A stretch of 64,000 bases of DNA, taken from assembly GCA_024276605.1 (NCBI GenBank), contig JAJRWX010000023.1, forward strand, positions 1 to 64,000. The letters run 5' to 3'. The stretch's first letter is position 1, and every line of letters begins with the position of its first letter. The DNA comes from Planctomycetota bacterium. GTDB lineage: Bacteria > Planctomycetota > Phycisphaerae > UBA1845. A model generated the notes under the pieces. The model saw nothing but the letters and a program-made list of their open reading frames with translations, was not told the origin of the DNA and searched no databases. Position numbers and translations under genes: made by a program. Of this stretch, positions 1 through 9,064 are shown one piece after another.

Positions 1-1008
1 CGATTATGTGCCTGGTGGGCCAGGCACCGCATCAGTCGCCTGTTGTTGGTGGTCGGATCGCATAACCTGTTCAAATCATTCACCAATGCCCAAAAAGAAG
101 GACACTTACACGAATATGAAATCGTTGGCTACGCAACGGGGGATCAAGCCAGCCGAGAGGACCGCAAGAGTTCCGATTATCTCGGGCAGGTGTTCGATCA
201 GGTATTCGATAAAGCTTCCAGCGTAGACAAGGCTGGTATCTCAGACATTGTCGTTGATGCCGACTCTGCCAACGATCCAGCGGTCATGGATTGGATCGTT
301 CCCTGTTTGCAGCGGGGATGTCGCGTGACTAACGAAGCTATATTTTATGAAAAAGCCACGGGACAGATTCTCGTCGATCAGATCACACCGGCCTGGTTTC
401 TTTTTGCTGATCTGAAGGTACATTGCAACCACGTCGCGGCCATCAAGCGGGTATTCGACGTGGTGACAGCCACAATCGCTTTTTGCATCACCGCCCCACT
501 CTGGCCTTTCATTGCCCTGGCGATCAAGTTAGGCGACGGCGGCCCGGTCTTCTATTGGCAAGATCGTGTGGGACAAAATGGGCAGAACTTTCGGCTATAT
601 AAGTTCCGTACCATGCGTACCGACGCAGAAAATGGTAAGAGTGTGTGGGCCTCGGCGCACGATCCGCGCATCACATGGTTTGGCAGAATTCTCCGTAAAT
701 CTCGTCTGGATGAATTACCTCAGCTATACAACGTGTTGATCGGGCAGATGTCAATTGTGGGACCAAGGCCGGAACGACCCGACATTGTCCGCGACCTGTG
801 CGAAAAAATTCCGTACTACGCCGAGCGTCACCTCATCAAACCCGGCATCACCGGTTGGGCACAGATTAGCTTTCGTTACGGCAATACCGTGGAAGATTCC
901 AAACGTAAGTTACAGTTCGATTTGTACTACCTCAAGCATATGTCCTTCGAACTGGACATGATCATTCTTTTCCGCACACTGGGCACATTCCTGCGCGGCG
1001 CATGTTGA
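1..1008 (+). CDS. Polyprenyl-phosphate sugar-1-phosphate transferase, partial at left edge
   Basis: The reading frame is already open at base 1, so the true start lies upstream and 335 residues are visible. The first 130 or so look like the CoA-binding-like (Rossmann) half found in exopolysaccharide glycosylphosphotransferases (LLLVVGS near the start). One or two hydrophobic segments follow (VFDVVTATIAFCITAPLWPF), then the bacterial sugar transferase domain with the signatures YKFRTMRTDAE, SRLDELPQLYNVLIGQMSIVGPRPE and KPGITGWAQI (quoted in part). Family members transfer a sugar-1-phosphate from a nucleotide sugar to undecaprenyl phosphate at the inner membrane, starting capsule, exopolysaccharide or O-antigen repeat units. 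It resembles the EpsB-type subfamily. No other polysaccharide genes are visible downstream, so the cluster probably extends to the left. Confidence 0.9.
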   Translation, partial: RLCAWWARHRISRLLLVVGSHNLFKSFTNAQKEGHLHEYEIVGYATGDQASREDRKSSDYLGQVFDQVFDKASSVDKAGISDIVVDADSANDPAVMDWIVPCLQRGCRVTNEAIFYEKATGQILVDQITPAWFLFADLKVHCNHVAAIKRVFDVVTATIAFCITAPLWPFIALAIKLGDGGPVFYWQDRVGQNGQNFRLYKFRTMRTDAENGKSVWASAHDPRITWFGRILRKSRLDELPQLYNVLIGQMSIVGPRPERPDIVRDLCEKIPYYAERHLIKPGITGWAQISFRYGNTVEDSKRKLQFDLYYLKHMSFELDMIILFRTLGTFLRGAC

Positions 1009-1046
1009 GATCGCTTCGATTCCACACATAGGCGTATAGGTGTGCG

Positions 1047-1353
1047 TGATAGAATCGGCGGGTAGGGCTTCCAGGCTGAAAGCCTGTTCGATAGTAGCCG
1101 GTGGCAAGTCCGCCTCAGGCGGACGCCGCCACCGGATAGCGTCTCCGACGATTCGTCCGACCCTGAAAGGGTCGTATATTCGATGGCGTGTGTATTGTGA
1201 GCTGCGCTTATACGACCCCTTCAGGGTCGACTTAAATGGGGCTGAAGTTACCGTGGGCAGCGTCCCGCAACAAGCGGGACTTGCCCACGGCTACTGTCGT
1301 TCAGCCTTTCAGGCTGCACTGGAGTACGACATTAAAGCCACCGATTCTGTCAT
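1047..1353. repeat. Dispersed palindromic element, family A, copy 1
   Basis: The element starts with TGATAGAATCGGCGG and ends with its near-complement CCACCGATTCTGTCA, giving terminal inverted repeats. Inside are nested dyads: AGGCTGAAAGCCT, a GGTGGC/GCCACC arm pair enclosing GTCCGCC/GGCGGAC, GACCCTGAAAGGGTC, GACCCCTTCAGGGTC, a CCGTGGGC/GCCCACGG pair enclosing GTCCCGC/GCGGGAC, and CAGCCTTTCAGGCTG. The same order of modules recurs at three other places in this window. Open frames across it are by-products of the palindromes. It carries no transposase, so it is a non-autonomous, MITE- or REP-like element. Confidence 0.85.
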
Positions 1354-1455
1354 GCATCTGGTGCACAGTTTGGGCTGGGTACCTTCTTGTTACCCTCTAC
1401 AAATCATATTAGACTCGCCTCGACGATTCTCTCTTAGCCGAAAAGGATGGTTTCG

Positions 1456-2055
1456 ATGGTACACACGCAAGCGTTCGATCAGGCGATTCAACTCATGGAT
1501 GCGGCTAATGCTGAGGATCCGCGTTCGGAAACCGTCGACGGGAAGGAACATCCACGCGAGTTATTGTTTTCCCAACGGGTTTACTGCTGGGTGGAAAAAC
1601 TCACGGACTGTCCTTCTGAGGCGTTACTCTTAGCTGCCCGCTCACATACTATACGCCGCTGGATGATACCGCGCGACACCTATCCCAAAACCACGCCGGG
1701 CTATCACGATTGGCGGCGGGCGTTGGCTACCTTTCATGCCGATGAAACTGAAAAGATGCTGCGCGATGTGAACTACCCGGCTGATGAGATTGAGCAAGTC
1801 AAAGCCCTCATTCTAAAAACCAATGGGCCTGACCATAAAGAGGCGTGTATACTCGAAGATGCGGACTGCCTGGTATTTTTTGAAACCAAGCTAAAAAAAT
1901 ACGCCAACGACTGGGACAGTGACAAGGCACTACGCGTACTCATGGGTACGTTGCGAAAAATGACAAAAGAAGGTCGTAGCCGCATCGCCGAACTAACCTT
2001 GAGCGAAGCTGAGCGCAAGATGATAGAGGAAGCCACCCAACTCGCCGGTCTGTGA
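1456..2055 (+). CDS. DUF4202 family protein
   Basis: A 199-residue soluble protein that I recognise as DUF4202 by its overall pattern: an N-terminal helix with F..AI.LMDAANAEDP, the segment ELLFSQRVYCWVEKL, then AARSHTIRRW, RDTYP, GYHDWRRAL and a C-terminal KEGRSRIAEL. The conserved His, Arg and Trp residues suggest an HD-like all-helical fold, but the biochemical role of this family is unknown to me. Two ATGs are possible. The one at 1447 lies directly against the AAAAGG ribosome site. The one at 1456 sits nine bases from it and is preferred. It stands alone between a family A repeat and another repeat region. Confidence 0.85.
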   Translation: MVHTQAFDQAIQLMDAANAEDPRSETVDGKEHPRELLFSQRVYCWVEKLTDCPSEALLLAARSHTIRRWMIPRDTYPKTTPGYHDWRRALATFHADETEKMLRDVNYPADEIEQVKALILKTNGPDHKEACILEDADCLVFFETKLKKYANDWDSDKALRVLMGTLRKMTKEGRSRIAELTLSEAERKMIEEATQLAGL

Positions 2056-2300
2056 ATGTCGGATTATGGCATCCTTTAGCTGACGTTAATGGAATGCAGC
2101 GAAGGCGGGTTTTATCCACCTCCATACATGCGCCGGAATTGAGGCGAGTGAAACCCGCCATACCACTGATCCGAGCCGCAAGCGCCAGCGCCCGGTGTGC
2201 CCGGATGGTTACACAACGTTGCGATTTTTAATGTAATGGTGGTCTGTATTGCATTTGGAAGACACGGGTCGCTTGCGCTCGCCGCTCGGATTTGAATGTC

Positions 2301-2320
2301 ATTTCCACATAGGTGGGAAT
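2301..2320. repeat. Short inverted repeat (ATTTCCACAT/AGGTGGGAAT)
   Basis: A 20-base imperfect palindrome of the ATTCCC-N8-GGGAAT type. Read on the minus strand it yields a peptide like MDSHLCGNDI, the signature by which such dispersed repeats show up in false ORFs of many bacteria. It abuts a larger palindromic element at 2328. The 440-base gap 2056-2496 holds only these repeats and no convincing gene. Confidence 0.55.
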
Positions 2321-2327
2321 CCATCGT

Positions 2328-2461
2328 TGGTGCCCCATCCTTTGCCTACTGGCAAAGGGTGGGGGAAGAATGTCTCGTGCCAATAATATGACACTTTCGA
2401 TGACTTTCGACACACGATCCATTCCCCACCCTTCGTGAGTACCCGAAGAATGGGGCACCCA
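2328..2461. repeat. Palindromic element, family B, copy 1
   Basis: The left end reads TGGTGCCCCATCC followed by a small hairpin and AAAGGGTGGGGG. The right end reads CCCCACCCTTCG, a second small hairpin, and GAATGGGGCACCCA. The two ends are inverted repeats of about 38 bases separated by roughly 55 bases. A second full copy lies at 54264 and a half-copy at 32412. The size and architecture fit a MITE-like non-coding mobile repeat. Confidence 0.8.
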
Positions 2462-2496
2462 TCCTAATGCCCTCGGCTCGATAAAAAACAAAAGTT

Positions 2497-3504
2497 CTAC
2501 ACGTGTTGGCCGGTGTAGTTTACCAGTGCTTTCATGTAGTTGCTGCGGTCATAACCTTTGGGGTTTGGGCAGTGGTCGTAACACATGCTGCCTTTCATTT
2601 GCCCGACAGACGTGTATTCATATTCCTCGAGCCAATCGTGCAAACCCTCCAACAGCACCAGCGCCTGCTTGGGGCCTTTATGGATCATCGATGAGGCTAT
2701 CATAATCACATCGGCGCCGACCAAGAGAAGTTTAATGAGATCCTCCGGACTATGCACACCACCGGTGGCCGCTAATGAAGCGCTGACACGATGGCGCAGT
2801 ACGCCAATCCATTGCATGGCCTGACGAGCTTCGCTCGGCTGACTCAATTCTAATCGCGAGACCATCTGCATGGTTTCCAGATCGATGTCCGGCTGAACAA
2901 ACCGGTTGAACAAAACCAATCCGTTGGCACCGGCATCGATAAGTTTCTGGGCCATGTTAGCCGGGCTGCTGAAATAGGGGCCGATTTTCACGGATAGCGG
3001 CAACGATACGACCTCGCGCACATCGCGAACCAAATCGACATAGCGTTGTTCCACCGCTTCACCCGGCATCCGATCATCCGTAGGCACGAAGTAAATATTA
3101 AGCTCGAGCGCATCGGCCCCTGCGGATTGGATGAGTTTTGCGTATCTTACCCAACCGCCGCGCGAGATACCATTCAGGCTGGCCATCACCGGCACGCTCA
3201 GCACCTGTTTGGCATCCTTAATCAATTGGAGATAGGCGTCCGGGCCGGTGTTGTAAGAAGATAATTCAGGAAAATAATTGATCGCTTCGTGCGAAGAATC
3301 TGCGCCGAACGAAAGCAGATGATGCACTTCGAGCGCGTCATGTTCGATCTGCTCTTCAAATAATGACGGTAGAACAACCGCAGCAACACCGGCTTTTTCC
3401 AATTGCGTAAGTGATTCAATACTTCCGGTCAACGGCGAAGCCGATGCTACGATCGGATTGGCCAGCGACATACCCAAGTACTCTGTTTTTAGTGAGATGC
3501 TCAT
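2497..3504 (-). CDS. Dihydroorotate dehydrogenase-like flavoprotein paired with PFOR
   Basis: A 335-residue TIM-barrel protein of the dihydroorotate dehydrogenase family. It opens with the typical LGMSLANPIVASASPLTGSI, has VPVMASLNG and ALELNIYFVP in the middle, SVKIGP for FMN/substrate contacts, and ends the barrel with ATGGVHSPEDLIKLLLVGADVIMIASSM. True class 1 enzymes use a catalytic Cys or Ser in a loop that I cannot identify with certainty here. Proteins of this subgroup are routinely annotated DHOD-like and often sit beside pyruvate:ferredoxin oxidoreductase. The start ATG overlaps the stop of nifJ by four bases (ATGA), so the two are translationally coupled. This implies a redox role linked to PFOR rather than pyrimidine synthesis, which is an inference. 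Confidence 0.85.
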   Translation of the reverse strand: MSISLKTEYLGMSLANPIVASASPLTGSIESLTQLEKAGVAAVVLPSLFEEQIEHDALEVHHLLSFGADSSHEAINYFPELSSYNTGPDAYLQLIKDAKQVLSVPVMASLNGISRGGWVRYAKLIQSAGADALELNIYFVPTDDRMPGEAVEQRYVDLVRDVREVVSLPLSVKIGPYFSSPANMAQKLIDAGANGLVLFNRFVQPDIDLETMQMVSRLELSQPSEARQAMQWIGVLRHRVSASLAATGGVHSPEDLIKLLLVGADVIMIASSMIHKGPKQALVLLEGLHDWLEEYEYTSVGQMKGSMCYDHCPNPKGYDRSNYMKALVNYTGQHV

Positions 3505-6500
3505 CCGTTTGCCTCCACCGTCAACGCCACCGTGCGATCTACTTTAGCCATTTGTTCGTATAGATGCCACTGCTCGTCAACATCCTGCTGCGCTAAAGCC
3601 ATCAGTTCTTCAGACCGCTGCTTATCACCCTGAGCGAGCATGGCGAATCGCGCTTCCTTCATCGCGAATTCCTTAAACGCTATTGTAGGTTTTCTGCTAT
3701 CCAGTTGGAATGGACCTTTCTCCCCACCGGATAACCTGGGATCGTATCGATACAGAGGCCAAAAACCACTATTGACAGCCTCCTTTTGATGAGACATCGA
3801 TGTGGACATATCTATGCCGTGTGCGATGCATTGGCTATAAGCGATAATTAAAGATGGACCGGGATAACTTTCCGCTTCCATGATAGCCCGGATGGTCTGT
3901 CGTGGATTTGCCCCCATGGCGATTTGGGCTACGTATACCGTACCATACGCCGCTGCGATCATACCCAAGTCTTTACGACGAACGGTCTTACCGCTAGCCG
4001 CGAATTTGGCGACGGCTGCACGTGGCGTCGCTTTGGAGGCCTGACCGCCGGTGTTGGAGTAAACGCCGGTATCCAAGACGAGCATGTTGACGTCATGCCC
4101 TGACGCGAGCACATGGTCCAAACCGCCAAAGCCAATGTCATACGCCCATCCGTCACCACCGACAATCCACGTACTCTTACGTACCAATGCATCAGCCAAG
4201 GTGAGTAAACGTTGCGCGTCCGGACTATCAAACTCACTGAGCTTTTGCTTGAGCACATCTACGCGCTTACGCTGCATGTCAAGTTCCTGCTCAGTCAGAT
4301 GCTCTGATTGCAAAATAGCGTGCGCCAGTTCTTCACCCACCTTTGAGGAAAGCGATTTTAATAGTTGTTGAGCATAAGTTCGTTTATAGTCATAACCCAT
4401 GCGCAATCCCAAACCGAATTCAGCATTGTCTTCGAACAACGAGTTGGACCAGGTTGGGCCGCGGCCATCTTTGTTGGTCGTCCACGGCGTGGTTGGTAAA
4501 TTGCCCCCGTAAATGGATGAGCACCCGGTGGCGTTGGCGATCATCATTCGATCGCCAAATAACTGTGATATTAGTTTGAGGTATGGCGTCTCGCCGCAAC
4601 CGGCGCACGCACCGGAGAATTCAAACAATGGCTCAAGTACTTGCGAACCTTTGATCGTATCCAAGGCCACCTGGCTGCGATCAACTTGCTCGATGCCCAA
4701 GAAGAAATCAAAGTTGGCCCGTTCGCGTTGAAGATGATCGTCTTTAGGCTCCATGTTGATGGCTTTGTGTCGAGCCACTTCTTTACTTTTCGCCGGACAA
4801 ACGTCGACGCAAACACCGCAACCGGTGCAATCGTCAGGAGCGACCTGAATCGTCATACGACCATTGGGAATATCTTTGCCCTTCCAATGCATGGATGGAA
4901 ATGTCTCGGGCGCACCGTTTAATTCACTCTCTTCATACGGCTTCATACGAATCGCTGCGTGCGGACAGACCAACGGACACAAGCCGCATTCGATACATAT
5001 ATCAGCATCCCAAATAGGAATCTCGTGTGCGATACTGCGTTTCTCGAATTTTGTCGTCCCCGTGGGGAAGGTGCCATCCACCGGCATGGCGCTGACCGGT
5101 AGCAAATCGCCTTTGCCCTCGATAATCATGGATGTGACGCGCTGGATAAAATCCGGCGCATGCTCGGGAACGGGGCGAACGCGGCCATGTTGCCCTAGCG
5201 CCTGATCGGGTACGGTAACTTCGTGCAGTGATTCCAGTGCGCCATCGACGGCAGCGTAGTTACGATTCAACACCGTTTCGCCGCGTTTACCGTAAGTTTT
5301 ACGAATAGCTTCTTTGATCTGTCGGATGGACTCGTCACGCGGCAAGATTCCGCTAAGTGCGAAAAAGCAGGTCTGCATCACCGTGTTGATACGCAAGCCC
5401 ATCTTGGCCTTTAAGGCGACGGCGTTACCGTCTACGACGAACAATTTGAGCTTTTTGGTGATGATAGAACTTTGAATCTCTACGGGTAACTTATCCCATA
5501 CGTCATTCGGGCTGTATGGACTGTTCAACAAGAATGTAGCACCGTCCGCCGCTTGCTGTAATACATCCATGTGTGCGAGCAGAGAAAACTGATGACAGGC
5601 GACGAAGCCGGCTTGTTCAATCAGATAGGTGGACTTGATGGGTCTGGGACTAAAGCGCAGATGAGACACCGTCACGGCCCCCGCCTTGCGCGAGTCATAA
5701 ACGAAATAACCCTGGGCATAAAGGTCCGTGTTTTCGCCAATGATTTTGACGGAGTTTTTATTTGCGCCGACCGTGCCGTCGCTACCAAGACCATAAAAGA
5801 CTGCCCGGGTAACGTCTGATGGTTCCGAGAAAGCCGTGCGATCCCATTTCAATGAAGTATGCGTCACGTCGTCGAAAATACCGATGGTGAAATGTTTTTT
5901 CGGATCGTCACTCTTGAGTTCATCAAAAACACGTATAGCCATGGCCGGGGTGAACTCTTTGGACGATAACCCATAACGTCCCCCTATCACCCTCGGCATC
6001 GCACCGTTGCTGTTGCCCCCAGGCCAAGCTTCAGATAACGCCGTGATGACATCCTGATACAACGGCTCACCGATAGCGCCGGGTTCTTTGGTGCGATCCA
6101 ACACCGCAATCGAACGCGTTGATTGTGGCAGTGCCTGGATAAACGCATGGGTATCGAACGGTCTAAATAAGCGTATCTTCAATACACCCACTTTTTCACC
6201 ACGCGATTGCATGTCTACCACGGCTTCTTCGACCGCACCGGCACCGGACCCCATGATGATAATCACGCGCGTGGCATCTTCGGCGCCCTCATAATCAAAC
6301 AGGTGATAAGACCGACCGGTGACGGCAGCGAATCGGTCCATCGTCTCCTGGACAATCCCCGGCGTGGCCAGGTAATACCCATTGGCAGCCTCACGCGCCT
6401 GAAAAAAGACGTCCGGGTTTTGGGCGGTACCACGTAAGACGGGGTGATCCGGACTCATCGCCCGCAGACGATGTGCTTCGACCAATTCATCATCGAGCAT

Positions 6501-7079
6501 AGCCCGCATATCATCCAGACTCACGTGCTGAATTTTGTTGATTTCATGCGAGGTTCTAAACCCGTCGAAAAAATGAAGAAATGGAATACGCGATTTAAGC
6601 GTCGCCGACTGGGCGATTAACGCCATGTCCTGCGACTCCTGCACCGATGCCGCTGCTAACATGGCCCAGCCTGTCGATCGGGTAGCCATCACATCACTGT
6701 GATCGCCAAAAATAGATAGAGCATGCGTCGCCACGGATCGGGCCGCGATATGGAACACCGTAGGTGAAAGTTCCCCAGCGATCTTGAACATGTTGGGGAT
6801 CATCAATAGCAGACCTTGCGATGCGGTGAACGTTGTGGTCAGCGTTCCAGCCTGTAGTGCACCGTGGCAAGTACCTGCAGCACCGGCTTCGCTTTGCATC
6901 TCGATGATCTGAGGGACCACGCCGTAGATGTTCTTTTTACCCGCCGCAGACCAGGCATCGGATAGCTCACCCATCGTAGAAGCTGGTGTGATAGGGTAAA
7001 CCGCTATGATTTCGTTCGTATGATGGGCAATATAGGCAGCAGCCTCATTGCCATCGATCGTCACATTACACACTTCCAT
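3501..7079 (-). CDS. nifJ: Pyruvate:ferredoxin (flavodoxin) oxidoreductase
   Basis: A single-chain PFOR of 1192 residues, the normal length for the homodimeric type. It oxidatively decarboxylates pyruvate with CoA to acetyl-CoA and reduces ferredoxin or flavodoxin. The N-terminal pyrimidine-binding domain starts IDGNEAAAYIAHHTNEI and has VYPITPAS. The gamma-like, beta-like and delta-like regions follow, with two 4Fe-4S motifs (CIECGLCPLVCP and CTGCGVCVDVCP). The thiamine-binding domain carries GACAGCGETPY, the GDGWAYDIGFGG segment and LDTGVYSNTGGQ. The start at 7079 follows GGAGAGATACT, a good ribosome site; the frame runs a further 39 codons upstream but without family similarity. It is first in a two-gene operon with the DHOD-like protein and points to fermentative or low-oxygen pyruvate metabolism. 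Confidence 0.97.
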   Translation of the reverse strand: MEVCNVTIDGNEAAAYIAHHTNEIIAVYPITPASTMGELSDAWSAAGKKNIYGVVPQIIEMQSEAGAAGTCHGALQAGTLTTTFTASQGLLLMIPNMFKIAGELSPTVFHIAARSVATHALSIFGDHSDVMATRSTGWAMLAAASVQESQDMALIAQSATLKSRIPFLHFFDGFRTSHEINKIQHVSLDDMRAMLDDELVEAHRLRAMSPDHPVLRGTAQNPDVFFQAREAANGYYLATPGIVQETMDRFAAVTGRSYHLFDYEGAEDATRVIIIMGSGAGAVEEAVVDMQSRGEKVGVLKIRLFRPFDTHAFIQALPQSTRSIAVLDRTKEPGAIGEPLYQDVITALSEAWPGGNSNGAMPRVIGGRYGLSSKEFTPAMAIRVFDELKSDDPKKHFTIGIFDDVTHTSLKWDRTAFSEPSDVTRAVFYGLGSDGTVGANKNSVKIIGENTDLYAQGYFVYDSRKAGAVTVSHLRFSPRPIKSTYLIEQAGFVACHQFSLLAHMDVLQQAADGATFLLNSPYSPNDVWDKLPVEIQSSIITKKLKLFVVDGNAVALKAKMGLRINTVMQTCFFALSGILPRDESIRQIKEAIRKTYGKRGETVLNRNYAAVDGALESLHEVTVPDQALGQHGRVRPVPEHAPDFIQRVTSMIIEGKGDLLPVSAMPVDGTFPTGTTKFEKRSIAHEIPIWDADICIECGLCPLVCPHAAIRMKPYEESELNGAPETFPSMHWKGKDIPNGRMTIQVAPDDCTGCGVCVDVCPAKSKEVARHKAINMEPKDDHLQRERANFDFFLGIEQVDRSQVALDTIKGSQVLEPLFEFSGACAGCGETPYLKLISQLFGDRMMIANATGCSSIYGGNLPTTPWTTNKDGRGPTWSNSLFEDNAEFGLGLRMGYDYKRTYAQQLLKSLSSKVGEELAHAILQSEHLTEQELDMQRKRVDVLKQKLSEFDSPDAQRLLTLADALVRKSTWIVGGDGWAYDIGFGGLDHVLASGHDVNMLVLDTGVYSNTGGQASKATPRAAVAKFAASGKTVRRKDLGMIAAAYGTVYVAQIAMGANPRQTIRAIMEAESYPGPSLIIAYSQCIAHGIDMSTSMSHQKEAVNSGFWPLYRYDPRLSGGEKGPFQLDSRKPTIAFKEFAMKEARFAMLAQGDKQRSEELMALAQQDVDEQWHLYEQMAKVDRTVALTVEANG

Positions 7080-7497
7080 AGTATCTCTCCATCGCGCCCC
7101 AGATTCGCGATTAGGTGGTATCCAGCCCTCAGACCGGGGTTTACTAGCATTATATGGGTAGCCGGGGTGGACCGCCCCCTGTAATACACCCGGCAAGTCG
7201 CGTTCCAGAAGCAGCGTTCAGTACGGCTTATCCGTAAATCCCACAGGCGTTGATCGTTCTTATTGAATAAATCGGCATCACCGACTTTCATCATGACTGC
7301 GGGTTTAGGCGGGACGTGATATGTCTCATGAAAGCTGCTCCAAACAGTGACGTCGAAGAAACATACATTTGGAACTCGCCGGTGCCCCCGAAAAACCGTC
7401 CCTTGACGATCGTATATCGGCTCTTGTCTATGACGGCGGTGCCGATCGGGCATGATATTGGCTTTTGTAGCATGATTGGAGAGTTGCGACGGGCCCG
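7080..7497. other. Gene-poor upstream region of nifJ
   Basis: About 420 bases with no frame that I recognise as a protein. Two overlapping minus-strand frames exist (7061-7453 and 7291-7480) but show no family resemblance and lack a ribosome site. The stretch must contain the nifJ promoter. I could not pick out a convincing -35/-10 pair. Confidence 0.4.
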
Positions 7498-7779
7498 TGA
7501 CAGAATCGGCTGCTGGAGCTTACAGGCTGAAAGCCTGCCAGACAGTAGCCGGTGGCAAGTCAGCCGTAGGCAAACGCCGCCACCGGTTCCAGGCGACACA
7601 TACCACCGTGACCCTGAAGGGGTCGTCCTATTCCCCGACGCATGTATACGACCCCTTCAGGGTCGAATGGATCGCTGGGCATCCGGCATCCGTGGGCGAC
7701 GCTGTGCTTGCCCACGGCTACTATCGTTCAGCCTTCCAGGCTGCACTGGAGCACAACATTAAAGCCGCCGATATTGTCA
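7498..7779. repeat. Dispersed palindromic element, family A, copy 2
   Basis: Starts TGACAGAATCGGC and ends GCCGCCGATATTGTCA. The internal order matches copy 1: AGGCTGAAAGCCT, GGTGGCAAGTC with its complement, GACCCTGAAGGGGTC, GACCCCTTCAGGGTC, a CCGTGGGC/GCCCACGG pair, and CAGCCTTCCAGGCTG. The element sits in the gap before the methyltransferase gene, whose start follows about 125 bases later. Confidence 0.85.
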
Positions 7780-7904
7780 CACACCCAGTCGCGATCCTTT
7801 TCAGTGGCCTCATGATACTACCGATAACCCTATAGGTGGTTTGCACGCCCGCTTTGTTGCCTAGAGTGATCCGGCAATATGCAAAGGATATGGAGCTTGA
7901 CTGG

Positions 7905-8645
7905 ATGCATGGGAAGACTGCGCTAATCCAGAAATATTACGACCGCTATGCCGACGTGTATGACACTAAGCATGGCGTAGCTTTGGCTGGTCATGTCCAC
8001 AACTTCTCGCGCTATTACGAACCGTTTTTGCTAGAGACCATCTCACCGGGGAGCCGCGTACTGGAACTTGGCTGTGGGTCGGGCTTTTACACTAGATGGT
8101 TAGTCGATCACGGATGCCAGGTGACGGCTATGGACATCAGCCATAACATCATCGCATGTGCCCGTCGGCGGTGCCCTGATGCGACGTATGTTGAAGGTGA
8201 TTGCGAAAATCCTAAGCTTTATCTGGATCAAGCTGATGCCCCCAGCCAATTCGACTTCATCTTGGGTGTCAACACGTTTAGTTATTATCCCAATAAAATC
8301 GAAGCCCTGCGTTGCTATAAGCAACTGTTGTCACCGCAGGGTAAACTCGTCTTGCTCGATATGAACGGCCAATCGCCGCTCTACCGCATGATGCGCATCA
8401 CCGGAAAAAATGAGATGCGTGAATGGTTTAGCGAAGTGAGCCAGTCTACCCGCGCGTCACTGAGTAAGCTGATAGAAAATGCGGGCATGCGCCTGTGTAA
8501 ATTCGGTCATTTTGCTTTCATCCCCAACGGCGTGCGTCAGCCGGTTGTCTCCATGCTTCGACCATTCGATGCCCTATTGCATCAGCTACCCGGCCTCCGC
8601 GATTACTCGATGCGCATTATTTTGGTCGCTGAAGCTAATGAATAA
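7905..8645 (+). CDS. SAM-dependent methyltransferase (class I, Methyltransf_11/25 type)
   Basis: A 246-residue class I methyltransferase. Motif I is VLELGCGSGFYTRWL at about residue 50, followed by an acidic residue ending motif II (VTAMDIS). A motif-III-like GDCEN and the motif IV region FDFILGVNTFSYYPNKIEAL come next, then LSPQGKLVLLDMNG. The substrate cannot be read from the sequence; similar proteins methylate small molecules, quinone precursors or lipids. The frame extends up to a GTG at 7836, and ATGs occur at 7890 and 7905. Only the ATG at 7905 has a well spaced GGAG ahead of it, so I chose it. The gene is isolated between two family A repeats. Confidence 0.85.
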   Translation: MHGKTALIQKYYDRYADVYDTKHGVALAGHVHNFSRYYEPFLLETISPGSRVLELGCGSGFYTRWLVDHGCQVTAMDISHNIIACARRRCPDATYVEGDCENPKLYLDQADAPSQFDFILGVNTFSYYPNKIEALRCYKQLLSPQGKLVLLDMNGQSPLYRMMRITGKNEMREWFSEVSQSTRASLSKLIENAGMRLCKFGHFAFIPNGVRQPVVSMLRPFDALLHQLPGLRDYSMRIILVAEANE

Positions 8646-8654
8646 TTTGGTGAT

Positions 8655-8971
8655 GGGTCCGTGACACTTCCGGCGGCTTCAGGACCGTCCCTCGTTGCAG
8701 CCTGAATGGCTGACCGATAGTAGCCGTGGGCAAGTCCCGATGCACATCGGGACGCCGCCCACGGTAAACCCAACAAGCGTTCCATTCCACCCTGCAGGGG
8801 TCGCACAAGCGCCGCGTCACACATCTCGCAGTATAGACAACCCCTTCAGGGTTGAGCGTCTTGGTGTTGGAGCAATCCGGTGGCGGCGTCCGCCTTTGGC
8901 GGTCTTGCCACCGGCTACTCCAGAGCAGGCCTTCAGCCTGCAACAATTGCCGCCGATTCTGTCACGGGCCC
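8655..8971. repeat. Dispersed palindromic element, family A, copy 3
   Basis: Bounded by GGGTCCGTGACAC on the left and TGTCACGGGCCC on the right, which are inverted complements. Contains CAGCCTGAATGGCTG, CCGTGGGC/GCCCACGG enclosing GTCCCGATG/CATCGGGAC, ACCCTGCAGGGGT, AACCCCTTCAGGGTT, CCGGTGGC/GCCACCGG enclosing GTCCGCC and GGCGGTC, and CAGGCCTTCAGCCTG. Over its whole length it is closely similar to copy 4 at 61604 and more distantly similar to copies 1 and 2. It begins within about 10 bases of the stop codon of the methyltransferase gene. Confidence 0.88.
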
Positions 8972-9064
8972 ACGAACCCCTCTTTCCGTGCAGTTCGCAC
9001 GCGAGCACATTTTTAGTAGAATGCTGTGAACGGTTACACCTTTTCAATCCAAGTGAGGTGCAGA

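Noticed and set aside
1047..1353. Possible CRISPR array
   Set aside because: Repeats are palindromic modules in a fixed order, with no regular spacers, and no cas gene is in the window.
1040..1633. Plus-strand 197-codon frame across the first family A repeat into the DUF4202 gene
   Set aside because: Its composition is that of translated hairpins, and it overlaps the start of a better supported gene in another frame.
7291..7480. Minus-strand frame upstream of nifJ that could encode a peptide with TAVIDKSRYTIVKG
   Set aside because: No ribosome site, no family resemblance, overlaps another frame of the same quality, and part of it lies in the family A repeat.
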